Source: Arthrobacter sp. CAN_C5 (GTDB taxonomy: Bacteria; Actinomycetota; Actinomycetes; Actinomycetales; Micrococcaceae). From it: a stretch of DNA of 64,000 bases. The translations under genes and the position numbers were made by a program. The notes beneath the pieces are model-generated. The model saw only the letters and a program-made list of their open reading frames with translations, was not told where the DNA came from and did no database searches. Below, piece after piece: positions 28,688 to 37,599 of the stretch (position 1 is its first letter; the number at the start of each line of letters is the position of its first letter). The stretch spans positions 3,596,001-3,660,000 of the forward strand of contig NZ_JAGGMZ010000001.1 of assembly GCF_017875735.1 (NCBI RefSeq). The letters are read 5' to 3'.

Positions 28688-30004
28688 ATGACACAGGACC
28701 AGGGAACACCATCCACCACCGAGGGTTCGACGGAGCGGGAACTGGAACTCGAATGGGCAGCCAACCCCCGCTGGGAATCCGTCAGTCGCGACTACTCCGC
28801 TGCCGACGTCGTCCGTCTCCGCGGCCGGGTCCAGGAGGAGCACACCCTGGCCCGGCGCGGCGCCGAGAAGCTGTGGAGCCAGTTGACTACCCAAGCACGC
28901 ACCGGGGACTACACCCACTCCCTGGGCGCGCTCACCGGGAACCAGGCGGTGCAGCAGGTCAAGGCCGGACTCAAGGCCATCTACCTCTCCGGGTGGCAGG
29001 TCGCGGCGGACGCGAACAACTCCGGACACACCTACCCGGATCAGTCTCTGTACCCCGCCAACTCCGTACCCACTGTGGTGCGTCGCATCAACAATGCGCT
29101 GCTCCGCGCCGACCAGATCGACTTCGCGGAGGGCGTCCAGACGGTGGAGGACTATCTGGTTCCCATCATCGCCGACGCCGAGGCCGGCTTCGGCGGACCA
29201 CTCAACGCCTATGAGCTGATGAAGTCGATGATTCAGGCTGGCGCTGCTGGCGTTCACTGGGAGGATCAGTTGGCCTCCGAGAAGAAGTGCGGGCACCTCG
29301 GCGGAAAGGTGCTCATCCCGACGCAGCAGCACGTACGCACCCTCAACGCTGCCCGGTTGGCCGCCGACGTGGCGGGCACGCCATCGGTGGTGGTGGCCCG
29401 TACCGACGCGGAGGCCGCAACCCTCATCACCTCGGACGTGGACGAGCGGGACCAGCCGTTCATCACCGGCGAGCGCACCCCCGAAGGCTTCTACAAGGTG
29501 CGCAACGGCCTTGACGCCTGCATCGCCCGGGGCCGGGCCTACGCCCCGTACGCTGACCTGCTGTGGATGGAGACCGGGACCCCGGACCTCGACCTGGCGC
29601 GCCGGTTCGCGGAGGGTATCAAATCGGAGCACCCCAACCAGATGCTCGCCTACAACTGCTCGCCGTCGTTCAACTGGAAGAAGCACCTCGACGACTCGAC
29701 CATCGCCAAGTTCCAGCGGGAGCTCGGAGCGATGGGCTTCACCTTCCAGTTCATCACCCTGGCTGGCTTCCACGCCCTGAACTACTCGATGTTCGACCTC
29801 GCCGAGGGGTACGCCCGCAACGGCATGAGCGCGTACGTCGAACTGCAGGAGCGGGAGTTCGCTGCCGAGTCCCGCGGGTACACCGCGACAAAACACCAGC
29901 GTGAGGTGGGAACGGGCTACTTCGACCAGATCGCCACCGCACTGAACCCGACCGGCAGCACCCTTGCACTGGCCGGATCCACCGAGGCACAGCAGTTCCA
30001 CTAA
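28688..30004 (+). CDS. aceA: isocitrate lyase
   Basis: A 438-residue enzyme of the glyoxylate shunt that splits isocitrate into glyoxylate and succinate. The signature KKCGHLGGK carries catalytic Cys201; [27 protein letters not shown] and [13 protein letters not shown] are all present. Length fits the prokaryotic class. The frame is open far upstream, but ATG at 28688 has AAAGGAG just before it and gives the normal N-terminus. It is followed by malate synthase 111 bp downstream with a hairpin between, and diverges from ramB, so acetate-dependent control is expected. Confidence 0.97.
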   Translation: MTQDQGTPSTTEGSTERELELEWAANPRWESVSRDYSAADVVRLRGRVQEEHTLARRGAEKLWSQLTTQARTGDYTHSLGALTGNQAVQQVKAGLKAIYLSGWQVAADANNSGHTYPDQSLYPANSVPTVVRRINNALLRADQIDFAEGVQTVEDYLVPIIADAEAGFGGPLNAYELMKSMIQAGAAGVHWEDQLASEKKCGHLGGKVLIPTQQHVRTLNAARLAADVAGTPSVVVARTDAEAATLITSDVDERDQPFITGERTPEGFYKVRNGLDACIARGRAYAPYADLLWMETGTPDLDLARRFAEGIKSEHPNQMLAYNCSPSFNWKKHLDDSTIAKFQRELGAMGFTFQFITLAGFHALNYSMFDLAEGYARNGMSAYVELQEREFAAESRGYTATKHQREVGTGYFDQIATALNPTGSTLALAGSTEAQQFH

Positions 30005-30024
30005 CCGTCTGACCCCTGCCTTGC

Positions 30025-30084
30025 ATCGAGTCAACAGAAGTGGCCACCGTCCACCCGGATACCTGCTACTTCTGTTGGCTCGAT
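30025..30084 (+). promoter_or_regulatory. intercistronic hairpin between aceA and aceB
   Basis: Arms ATCGAGTCAACAGAAGT (30025-30041) and ACTTCTGTTGGCTCGAT (30068-30084) pair at 16 of 17 positions around a 26-base loop. No T-run follows, so it is more likely an mRNA-stabilising or processing element that sets the aceA:aceB ratio than a terminator. Confidence 0.7.
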
Positions 30085-30115
30085 CGTGGGGCCCCACTTT
30101 TCCAGGAGGCACACC

Positions 30116-31735
<1,620 letters not shown>

Positions 31736-31747
31736 TCCCAGCTGGCT

Positions 31748-31786
31748 GCGGGGGTGGTCCCGGGAATACCCCGGAGCCACCCCCGC
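31748..31786 (+). terminator. GC-rich hairpin after aceB
   Basis: Arms GCGGGGGTGG (31748-31757) and CCACCCCCGC (31777-31786) are perfectly complementary, with an extra CCGGG/CCCGG pairing inside. There is no T-run, so it may be a Rho-assisted or actinobacterial U-less terminator ending the ace operon. Confidence 0.55.
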
Positions 31787-31798
31787 GTTATGCCGGAT

Positions 31799-32515
31799 AT
31801 GCAGATTGAAATTTGGTCAGATGTGAAGTGCCCGTGGTGTTTCGTAGGGAAACGCCGGTTCGAGAAAGCCCTCGAAGGGTTTGAGCACAGGGAACAGGTC
31901 ACCGTGACCTGGAAGAGCTTCCAGCTGGACCCGAACCTCCCGGACCACTATGACGGGACCGAACAGCAGTACCTTGCCGAGCGCAAAGGCATCCCCGAAG
32001 ATCAGGTCCGTGCGATGTGGGACAGCCTGTCCGCGTCGGCAGCGGGCGAGGGGTTGGACTTCCGCTTCGAGGACGTGGTGGTGGGCAACAGCTTCACGGC
32101 GCACCGGTTCCTGCACCTGGCCAAGTCCCAGGGTCTGGGTGACCAGGCGAAGGAAGCCATCCTGTCCGCACACTTCGAGCAGGGCAAGGACACCTCCGAC
32201 ACCGAGTTCCTGGTGCAACTGGGAGCCGGGATCGGCCTCACCGAGCAGGACGTGCGTGACACGCTGGGCTCCGACCGGTTCGCGGACGACGTACATCACG
32301 ACATCGCCGAGGCTCAGACCCTCGGCATCAGCGGCGTCCCGTTCTTCGTCATTGACCGGAAGTACGGGATCTCCGGTGCGCAGCCGACAGACCTGTTCGC
32401 CGAGGCGCTCGACACCGCGTGGAAGGAAGCCAACCCGTTGACCCTGGTGAGTCCTGCCCGCACCGGCGCACAATCGGCCGACGGCGAAGCCTGCGGACCG
32501 GACGGCTGCAGCTAG
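31799..32515 (+). CDS. DsbA family oxidoreductase (FrnE-like)
   Basis: A 238-residue thioredoxin-fold protein of the FrnE subgroup. It starts MQIEIWSDVKCPWCFVGKRR, with the redox motif CPWC at about residues 11-14, followed by the helical insert (WDSLSASAAGEGLDFRF) and the cis-proline loop GISGVPFFVIDRKYG. A short Cys-containing tail (CGPDGCS) also appears in many family members. No signal peptide, so it acts in the cytosol, probably as a disulfide isomerase or dithiol oxidoreductase. An ATG three codons earlier (31790) is an alternative start. The last four bases overlap the convergent LytR_C gene. Confidence 0.87.
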   Translation: MQIEIWSDVKCPWCFVGKRRFEKALEGFEHREQVTVTWKSFQLDPNLPDHYDGTEQQYLAERKGIPEDQVRAMWDSLSASAAGEGLDFRFEDVVVGNSFTAHRFLHLAKSQGLGDQAKEAILSAHFEQGKDTSDTEFLVQLGAGIGLTEQDVRDTLGSDRFADDVHHDIAEAQTLGISGVPFFVIDRKYGISGAQPTDLFAEALDTAWKEANPLTLVSPARTGAQSADGEACGPDGCS

Positions 32516-33219
32516 GGAGCCGCCGGGGTTGACGCTGGCGCACCCGTCGTCGATTCCGCCTCGGCGGACGACGTCGTCGGATCCGTGCAGACCAGGCCCG
32601 CGGCTGTCGCGTCGAGGTCCTCCTCGGGAATGAGCGCCTGGTAACCCGAGCCGACCACGACGTCGACCGACGCATCGACACGTTCGTCCTCAACGAAGAC
32701 GGTCCCCGGGATCTGGCGTTGCACCGTGAACGCGTTCGCGTAGCCGTTGGGCCCCGCCACCACGATCGCCGTCATCCCTTCCCGGTTCACCGTCCTGTTG
32801 CCGATCTCGCCAAGGACGAAGGCCCGCTCCCGCAGGCTCTCCCCGACCGTACCGGCCAACCCGGAAATGGTGGTGCTGTTGTACAGGTTGACGGTGACCG
32901 CCGAGGGCGACTGCACCTCGAACGGACCGGCGGGGCAGGTGTAGGTGGGTTCGGGGTCTGGTTCCAGCGCGGCGATCCGGATATCGCCGCGATTAATGCC
33001 GATCGCCATAAACACTGCCGCCGCCACCAGCACAACGAGGAGCACGAGCACCACGCCGTGGCGGAGACGCCGCATGTAGATGTGGGGGCGTTCGACGTCG
33101 CCGGTGTCGGCGAACACGTTGTCCAGGTCGTTCTCGGTGACGATCCGGTGGCCGTGCCACTCAATCGGGTTCTTCCTGGACTTTTTGGTCACATGCCGCT
33201 GCGGGGGCTGATCAGTCAT
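32512..33219 (-). CDS. LytR C-terminal domain-containing membrane protein
   Basis: A 235-residue bitopic protein: cytosolic N-terminus rich in basic residues, one membrane segment near residues 54-74 (VVLVLLVVLVAAAVFMAIG), then an extracellular LytR_C domain with VTVNLYNSTTISGLAGTVGE and VVVGSGYQAL. A Ser/Thr/Ala/Pro-rich tail follows. LytR_C domains occur in wall-associated proteins; the catalytic LytR-CpsA-Psr domain is absent. Its start overlaps the end of the upstream VapB-like gene by 8 bp, so the two are co-translated. Confidence 0.85.
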   Translation of the reverse strand: MTDQPPQRHVTKKSRKNPIEWHGHRIVTENDLDNVFADTGDVERPHIYMRRLRHGVVLVLLVVLVAAAVFMAIGINRGDIRIAALEPDPEPTYTCPAGPFEVQSPSAVTVNLYNSTTISGLAGTVGESLRERAFVLGEIGNRTVNREGMTAIVVAGPNGYANAFTVQRQIPGTVFVEDERVDASVDVVVGSGYQALIPEEDLDATAAGLVCTDPTTSSAEAESTTGAPASTPAAP

Positions 33220-33511
33220 CGATCACCAGCACGCGGGCGTGCAGAATGGTTCGCTGATGCAGCGCTGTGCGCACCGCTCGGTGGAGACCGTCCTCCAGGT
33301 ATAGCGTCTCGTTCCACTGGACCACGTGCGGAAACAAATCCCCGAAAAAGGTGGAATCCTCAGCCAACAGCGCCTCGAGGTCAAGGGTGGTCTTGGTGGT
33401 CACCAAGTCGTCCAGGCGCACCTGGCGGGGGGCGACTCCGGCCCAGTCCTTGGGGGTCACGTAACCATGGTCAGGGTAGGGACGTCCTGCGCTTACGGCT
33501 TTGAATATCAC
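33212..33511 (-). CDS. small conserved actinobacterial protein ('VapB family' in many annotations)
   Basis: A 99-residue protein: VIFKAVSAGRPYPDHGYV at the start, RQVRLDDLVTTKTTLDLEALL in the middle, FGDLFPHVVQWNETLYLEDG and the end RTILHARVLVIDD. It is conserved beside LytR_C genes in this bacterial group. It is often labelled a type II VapB antitoxin, but no VapC PIN toxin is adjacent and the pairing is with LytR_C, so a toxin-antitoxin role is doubtful. GTG at 33511 is preceded by TAGTCT six bases away, a leaderless arrangement; a TTG one codon upstream is less likely. Confidence 0.75.
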   Translation of the reverse strand: MIFKAVSAGRPYPDHGYVTPKDWAGVAPRQVRLDDLVTTKTTLDLEALLAEDSTFFGDLFPHVVQWNETLYLEDGLHRAVRTALHQRTILHARVLVIDD

Positions 33512-33638
33512 CAATACAGACTAGAGAAGATCACGGGGCAATGGAACACGGGCTGGATCCCACGGGGTTTAGTAGCCAAAAGGTTACGCCCGGGCCCCGA
33601 ATAGTGGATACCGGGCAAGTGCGAGAATAATTGCTCCC

Positions 33639-34523
33639 ATGACTTCCCCCGAACTGACCGGACTCCTGCTCGACGTCGACGGACCTGTCGCGAGTCCCGT
33701 GTCGCGGACCGTGCGCCCCGCCATCATCGGCGACCTCCTGACCCTTGCCGCCGCCGGGTGGCCGGTGATCTTCAACACGGGCCGCTCCGACGCGTTTATT
33801 CGCAGCGAGGTCATGGCCCCGATGCTCGCGGCCGGCATCCCCGAGGGCGTGGTGTTCCACGCTATCTGTGAGAAGGGAGGCGTGTGGTTCAGCTTCGACC
33901 AGTCCGGAGCGGGAGAGCTGAACGTCGACGAGTCGCTCGCCCTGCCACGGGAGTTCGGCGCGGGGATCCGTGACCTGGTGGCCGAAAAGTACTCGGACCA
34001 CATGTTCTTTGATGAGACCAAGTACGCAATGGTGTCGGTGGAACAGCACATCGAGGTGGAGAACACCGACTATCTGGCGGAACAGGCCGGGTTCGACGCC
34101 GACGCGCTGGCCCTGATGCGCTCCTTCGGGATGGGGGTATGCCGGCTGGCCCACCACGCCCCGGACAGCGACGACAACATCGACTTCCGGATCGACCCAA
34201 CCATCATCTCCACCGACATCGAGTCCGTCCGGCTGGGGAAGGATCTCGGCGCTGAGCGGGCCCTGGGCCTGCTGGGCACCGCCATCCCGGCCCGCTGGCG
34301 GACCGTTGGGGATTCACGTACCGACTACGCGATGGCCGACTACCTCCATGAGCACGGGTACGACGTCGCGCACGTGGATGTCCGCCCAGCCGACGGCGTC
34401 CCGGACAAGCCGTACCCGGTGCTCACCGAGGGTCAGTTGACCAACGACGACGCGGGCGCCGCTTTCCTCGCCGGCTGCGTGCAGTCCCTGCAGGCCGTCA
34501 GCGAGGAGCCAGCCGGTAGTTAG
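33639..34523 (+). CDS. HAD superfamily hydrolase
   Basis: A 294-residue HAD phosphatase-like protein. Motif I is LLLDVDGPV (residues 9-17) with Asp12 and Asp14, motif II is FNTGRSD, and motif IV is VGDSRTDYAMADYL, the pattern of Cof-type/phosphomannomutase-like HADs with a C-terminal cap region between. Substrate is unknown; such members often dephosphorylate sugar phosphates. ATAATT lies six bases before the ATG, again leaderless. The last four bases overlap the convergent glutathione peroxidase gene. Confidence 0.8.
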   Translation: MTSPELTGLLLDVDGPVASPVSRTVRPAIIGDLLTLAAAGWPVIFNTGRSDAFIRSEVMAPMLAAGIPEGVVFHAICEKGGVWFSFDQSGAGELNVDESLALPREFGAGIRDLVAEKYSDHMFFDETKYAMVSVEQHIEVENTDYLAEQAGFDADALALMRSFGMGVCRLAHHAPDSDDNIDFRIDPTIISTDIESVRLGKDLGAERALGLLGTAIPARWRTVGDSRTDYAMADYLHEHGYDVAHVDVRPADGVPDKPYPVLTEGQLTNDDAGAAFLAGCVQSLQAVSEEPAGS

Positions 34524-35020
34524 GCCGTCTTGGCCAGGGTCTCCTCGATTGCGGCGACCACCTCGGCCGATTCTGGCTCAACCGTGGGAGCGAAGCGCGC
34601 CACCACCGAGCCCTGAGCGTTCACCAGGAACTTCTCGAAGTTCCACTTCACCAGCCCGGGTAGCACACCGTTCTTGAACTTGGTCAGTTCCGAGTACAGG
34701 GGGTGCTGGTTCCTTCCCCGCACATCGGCCTTTTTCGTCAGCGGGAATGTGACGTCATAGGTGGTGGAGCAGAACGCCTGAATGTCCTCGTCGGTGCCGG
34801 GCTCCTGGCTCATGAACTGGTTGCAGGGCACCCCCACCACCACGAATCCCTGATCCCGGTACTTCTGGTACAGATTCTCCAGTCCGCCGTACTGCGGGGT
34901 GTAGCCGCACTTCGACGCAACGTTGACCACCATCACCGTCTTCCCCGAAAAGTCGCCGAACGACTTCTCGGCGCCGTCGTTCATGGTCAGAGGAATTGAG
35001 TGAAGATTCGTTGATGGCAT
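34520..35020 (-). CDS. glutathione peroxidase family thiol peroxidase
   Basis: A 166-residue thioredoxin-fold peroxidase. VNVASKCGYTPQYGGLENLY contains the peroxidatic Cys in place of selenocysteine; VVGVPCNQFMSQEPGTDEDI and VKWNFEKFLVN with its Trp and Asn complete the catalytic tetrad. Bacteria with mycothiol have little glutathione, so the likely electron donor is thioredoxin. The ATG at 35020 has GGGAG seven bases upstream; the frame is open ten codons further but without that signal. Confidence 0.92.
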   Translation of the reverse strand: MPSTNLHSIPLTMNDGAEKSFGDFSGKTVMVVNVASKCGYTPQYGGLENLYQKYRDQGFVVVGVPCNQFMSQEPGTDEDIQAFCSTTYDVTFPLTKKADVRGRNQHPLYSELTKFKNGVLPGLVKWNFEKFLVNAQGSVVARFAPTVEPESAEVVAAIEETLAKTA

Positions 35021-35095
35021 GGTTACTCCCGGTAGGCGACTGCTTAGCATTCGTACGGTAGCAGCCGGTGGATTGGCCTACGCAATAATGAGGGG

Positions 35096-36055
35096 GTGCC
35101 CTCACTGAAGAACACCTGGCTCAACCGTTCCCTCGACAGCTGGCGGACGCAGCTCCGCAAGACGTTCACCGGCAACTCCGAGGTGCCTCCGTCCTGGGCT
35201 GAGAAACTGGACGAGGGCGACGACGTCGGGTACTTCCCGCCGTCGTCCGCGGCTTGGGCGGTGCACGGCTCGATGACCCCGCTGGTCGGCGGGATCCGCG
35301 CGCTGCTCCTGCAGGCCCTACACCCCGGGGCCATGGCGGGCGTCCATGACTTCTCCCGCTACCGCGAAGACCCGCTCGGCCGGTTGGCGGGAACCATCCA
35401 GTGGATCTTCACCGTCACCTACGGCTCTGCAGAGGCGGCCAAGGGTGGTTCAGCCTGGGTGCAGCGGCTACACCAGCGGGTCACCGGAACCTACATCGAC
35501 AGCAAGGGTGCCACCCAGCCCTACTCCGCGGGCTCCCCCGACCTGCTGCGCTGGGTGCATTTGGCATTCACGGACGCGTTCCTCGCATCCCATCTGGCCT
35601 ATGGTCCGCCGATCCCGGGCGGCGCCGACGGGTACGTGGCAGAGTGGGCTCAGGCCGGCCGCCTGATGGGGGTGACCGATCCCCCGACCTCGGCGGCCGA
35701 ACTCGCCGCCCAGTTGGCAGCGTTCGACGACCGACTGGTCTGTGGCCCGCAGGTCACCGAAGCCCTGCGCTACATCAAACGCCCGCCACTGCCCGTGTCG
35801 CAGCGGTTCGGGTATCAGGTGCTGTTCGCTGGCGCGGTTTCCACGCTCGAGCCGCGGCACCGGGAGTTGCTGGGCCTCCGCGTCCCCTCGCTGGGTCCCC
35901 TCCCGCTCCCGGTACGCACCGCGACCCGGCTGGTGATGTTCATAGTGCGCCTGGGACTCGGCCCCGAGGGCCCGAGCGAAGCGGCTGCCAAGCGCCGCCT
36001 GGACCGGCTGCGCGGCACCGAAGCCGAGGCGAATCCGCCCCGGCCCGAGGTGTGA
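35096..36055 (+). CDS. oxygenase MpaB family protein (DUF2236)
   Basis: A 319-residue protein of the DUF2236/MpaB/Lcp-like family. Family motifs: LLLQALHPGAMAGVHDFSRY with His, RLAGTIQWIFTVTYGS, and WVHLAFTDAFLASHLAYG with the second His region. In Lcp and MpaB-type enzymes such histidines bind haem. The substrate here is unknown. GTG at 35096 has AATAAT nearby and no proper Shine-Dalgarno, so translation is probably leaderless. A terminator follows 100 bp after the stop. Confidence 0.82.
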   Translation: MPSLKNTWLNRSLDSWRTQLRKTFTGNSEVPPSWAEKLDEGDDVGYFPPSSAAWAVHGSMTPLVGGIRALLLQALHPGAMAGVHDFSRYREDPLGRLAGTIQWIFTVTYGSAEAAKGGSAWVQRLHQRVTGTYIDSKGATQPYSAGSPDLLRWVHLAFTDAFLASHLAYGPPIPGGADGYVAEWAQAGRLMGVTDPPTSAAELAAQLAAFDDRLVCGPQVTEALRYIKRPPLPVSQRFGYQVLFAGAVSTLEPRHRELLGLRVPSLGPLPLPVRTATRLVMFIVRLGLGPEGPSEAAAKRRLDRLRGTEAEANPPRPEV

Positions 36056-36157
36056 GGCTGCGCTTTTTCACACTGAACAGTCGCAATGAGTGGGATTGTC
36101 TAGACATTCCCACCGATCGCCGCCCATCAATGGGCAACTCGACGGTTGACCAATAAA

Positions 36158-36188
36158 AAACACCCCCGGCCAAAGCCGGGGGTGTTTC
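36158..36188. terminator. bidirectional intrinsic terminator
   Basis: Stem AAACACCCCCGGC, loop CAAA, and GCCGGGGGTGTTT, with A-run before and T-rich sequence after. It separates the MpaB-type gene from the oppositely oriented tRNA-Ser gene. Confidence 0.9.
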
Positions 36189-36206
36189 TTTGTTGCAACT
36201 CACATG

Positions 36207-36294
36207 TGGCGGAGGATGGGGGATTTGAACCCCCGAGGGCGTTAACCCAACACGCGTTCCAGGCGTGCGCCATAGGCCGCTAGGCGAATCCTCC
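36207..36294 (-). tRNA. tRNA-Ser (GGA anticodon)
   Basis: The reverse strand starts GGAGGATTCGCCTAGCGG and ends GGTTCAAATCCCCCATCCTCC plus encoded CCA. The acceptor stem GGAGGAT/ATCCTCC is perfect. The anticodon stem CACGC/GCGTG holds the 7-base loop CTGGAAC, anticodon GGA, and there is a long variable arm, as expected for serine. Length is 88 bases with CCA. Confidence 0.95.
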
Positions 36295-36532
36295 TAGTTT
36301 GGAGCAGATACCAGAATACCCACTAGGGAACGATCTAACGAATCGCGGTCCTGTGCCCCTCACAGAAACCCCATATGGGTTCACCGGGAGGAACTCAATT
36401 CACGGACGCTGAGCCCATGCCGATCGGTTCCTGGGCCGCCCTCTGACCCGCAATCTGGCCCGCCTTCCAGCACTACACCGGGCGATTCCAACGGTTCAAA
36501 ACCGCCCCAGGGATTCCTGTAGACTATTTCCC

Positions 36533-36619
36533 GGCCCCTCATGTGGTGTCACCCTGTGAACTCCCCCAGGACCGGAAGGTAGCAAGGGTAAGCGGGCTCT
36601 GGCAGGTGCATGGGGGGTC
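36533..36619 (+). ncRNA. ffs: signal recognition particle RNA (4.5S-type, small bacterial)
   Basis: The outer helix pairs GGCCCCTCATG (36533-36543) with CATGGGGGGTC (36609-36619). The conserved apical part reads CAGGACCGGAAGGTAGCAAG, giving the GGAA tetraloop with symmetric and asymmetric loops that bind Ffh. The position just upstream of dnaX is usual in this bacterial group. The 238 bp between it and the tRNA gene contain no recognised element. Exact ends are by helix pairing. Confidence 0.92.
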
Positions 36620-36649
36620 TTCTCATTCCCTGACGCAGCAGGAGCACCG

Positions 36650-37555
36650 ATGAACAGCCCCGGCGCTGGCCGCTTCGCCCCGAGCCCCTCCGGGGAGCTG
36701 CACGTGGGAAACCTTCGCACCGCCATGCTGGCCTGGCTGTTCGCGCGCAGCACCTCCCGGGAGTTCCTCGTGAGGATCGAAGACCTGGACCGTTCCCGCG
36801 CCGGAGCCGAGGCCGCCCAACTCGCCGAGCTTGCCGCCGTCGGGATCGATTGGGACCATGAACCCGTCCGCCAGAGCGACCGTCTCCCCCTCTATCGGCA
36901 GGCGATTGGGTCGCTCCAGGCAGCCGGCCTGTTGTACGAGTGCTACTGCACCCGCCGTGACATTGCCGAGGCCGCCACCGCACCCCATTCCCTCCCCGGC
37001 TCCTACCCCGGTACCTGCCGCAACCTGTCGAAGGCGGCCACTCCCGAGCAGGATGGCCAGCGCCACGACAGACCGCCGGCGCTCCGCCTGCGGTCCGAGG
37101 TCACCAGCTGGACCATCGAAGATCAGCTGCAGGGAAGCTACACCGGCCCGGTGGATGACCTGGTCATCGTTCGCAGCGACGGGGTGCCCGCGTACAACCT
37201 GGCGGTGGTCATCGACGACGCCGCGCAGGGCATCGACCAGGTGGTCCGCGGTGATGATCTGCTGAGCTCCACGCCGCGGCAGGCCTACCTGGCTGGCCTC
37301 CTGGGGTTGACCCCGCCCCGGTACGCCCACGTCCCTCTCGCCCTGAACAAGGACGGACGACGCCTGGCCAAACGCGACGGTGCTGTCACCCTTGAATCGC
37401 TCGCCGGGAAGGGCCTGGGCCCGGAGCTGGTGAGGGACCTGATCCTTCGCTCGGCGGGCCTCCCTGCGGGTACGCTGGCAGGAGCGCTTGAGGCGTTTGA
37501 TCCCGCAGGGTTACCGCGGGAAGCCTGGGTGGTCGAGCCCGGCGAGCTGTCCTGA
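36650..37555 (+). CDS. gluQ: glutamyl-Q tRNA(Asp) synthetase
   Basis: A 301-residue truncated glutamyl-tRNA synthetase paralogue that lacks the anticodon-binding domain and glutamylates queuosine in tRNA-Asp. Seen: RFAPSPSGELHVGNLRTAML (HIGH-type HVGN at 18-21), RIEDLDRSR, zinc site with YECYCTRRD and the later YPGTC, VVRGDDLLSSTPRQAYLAGL and the KMSKS-type LAKRDGA. The ATG follows GCAGGAG with six bases between. Together with tgt and yhhQ it shows that the organism makes and further modifies Q-tRNA. Confidence 0.93.
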   Translation: MNSPGAGRFAPSPSGELHVGNLRTAMLAWLFARSTSREFLVRIEDLDRSRAGAEAAQLAELAAVGIDWDHEPVRQSDRLPLYRQAIGSLQAAGLLYECYCTRRDIAEAATAPHSLPGSYPGTCRNLSKAATPEQDGQRHDRPPALRLRSEVTSWTIEDQLQGSYTGPVDDLVIVRSDGVPAYNLAVVIDDAAQGIDQVVRGDDLLSSTPRQAYLAGLLGLTPPRYAHVPLALNKDGRRLAKRDGAVTLESLAGKGLGPELVRDLILRSAGLPAGTLAGALEAFDPAGLPREAWVVEPGELS

Positions 37556-37599
37556 TTCCGCCACTGCACTACGTCACCACCAACCGATAGGGTTCTTCT

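Noticed and set aside
33212..33511. Type II VapB antitoxin of a toxin-antitoxin pair
   Set aside because: No PIN-domain toxin is adjacent; the stable partner is a LytR_C membrane protein.
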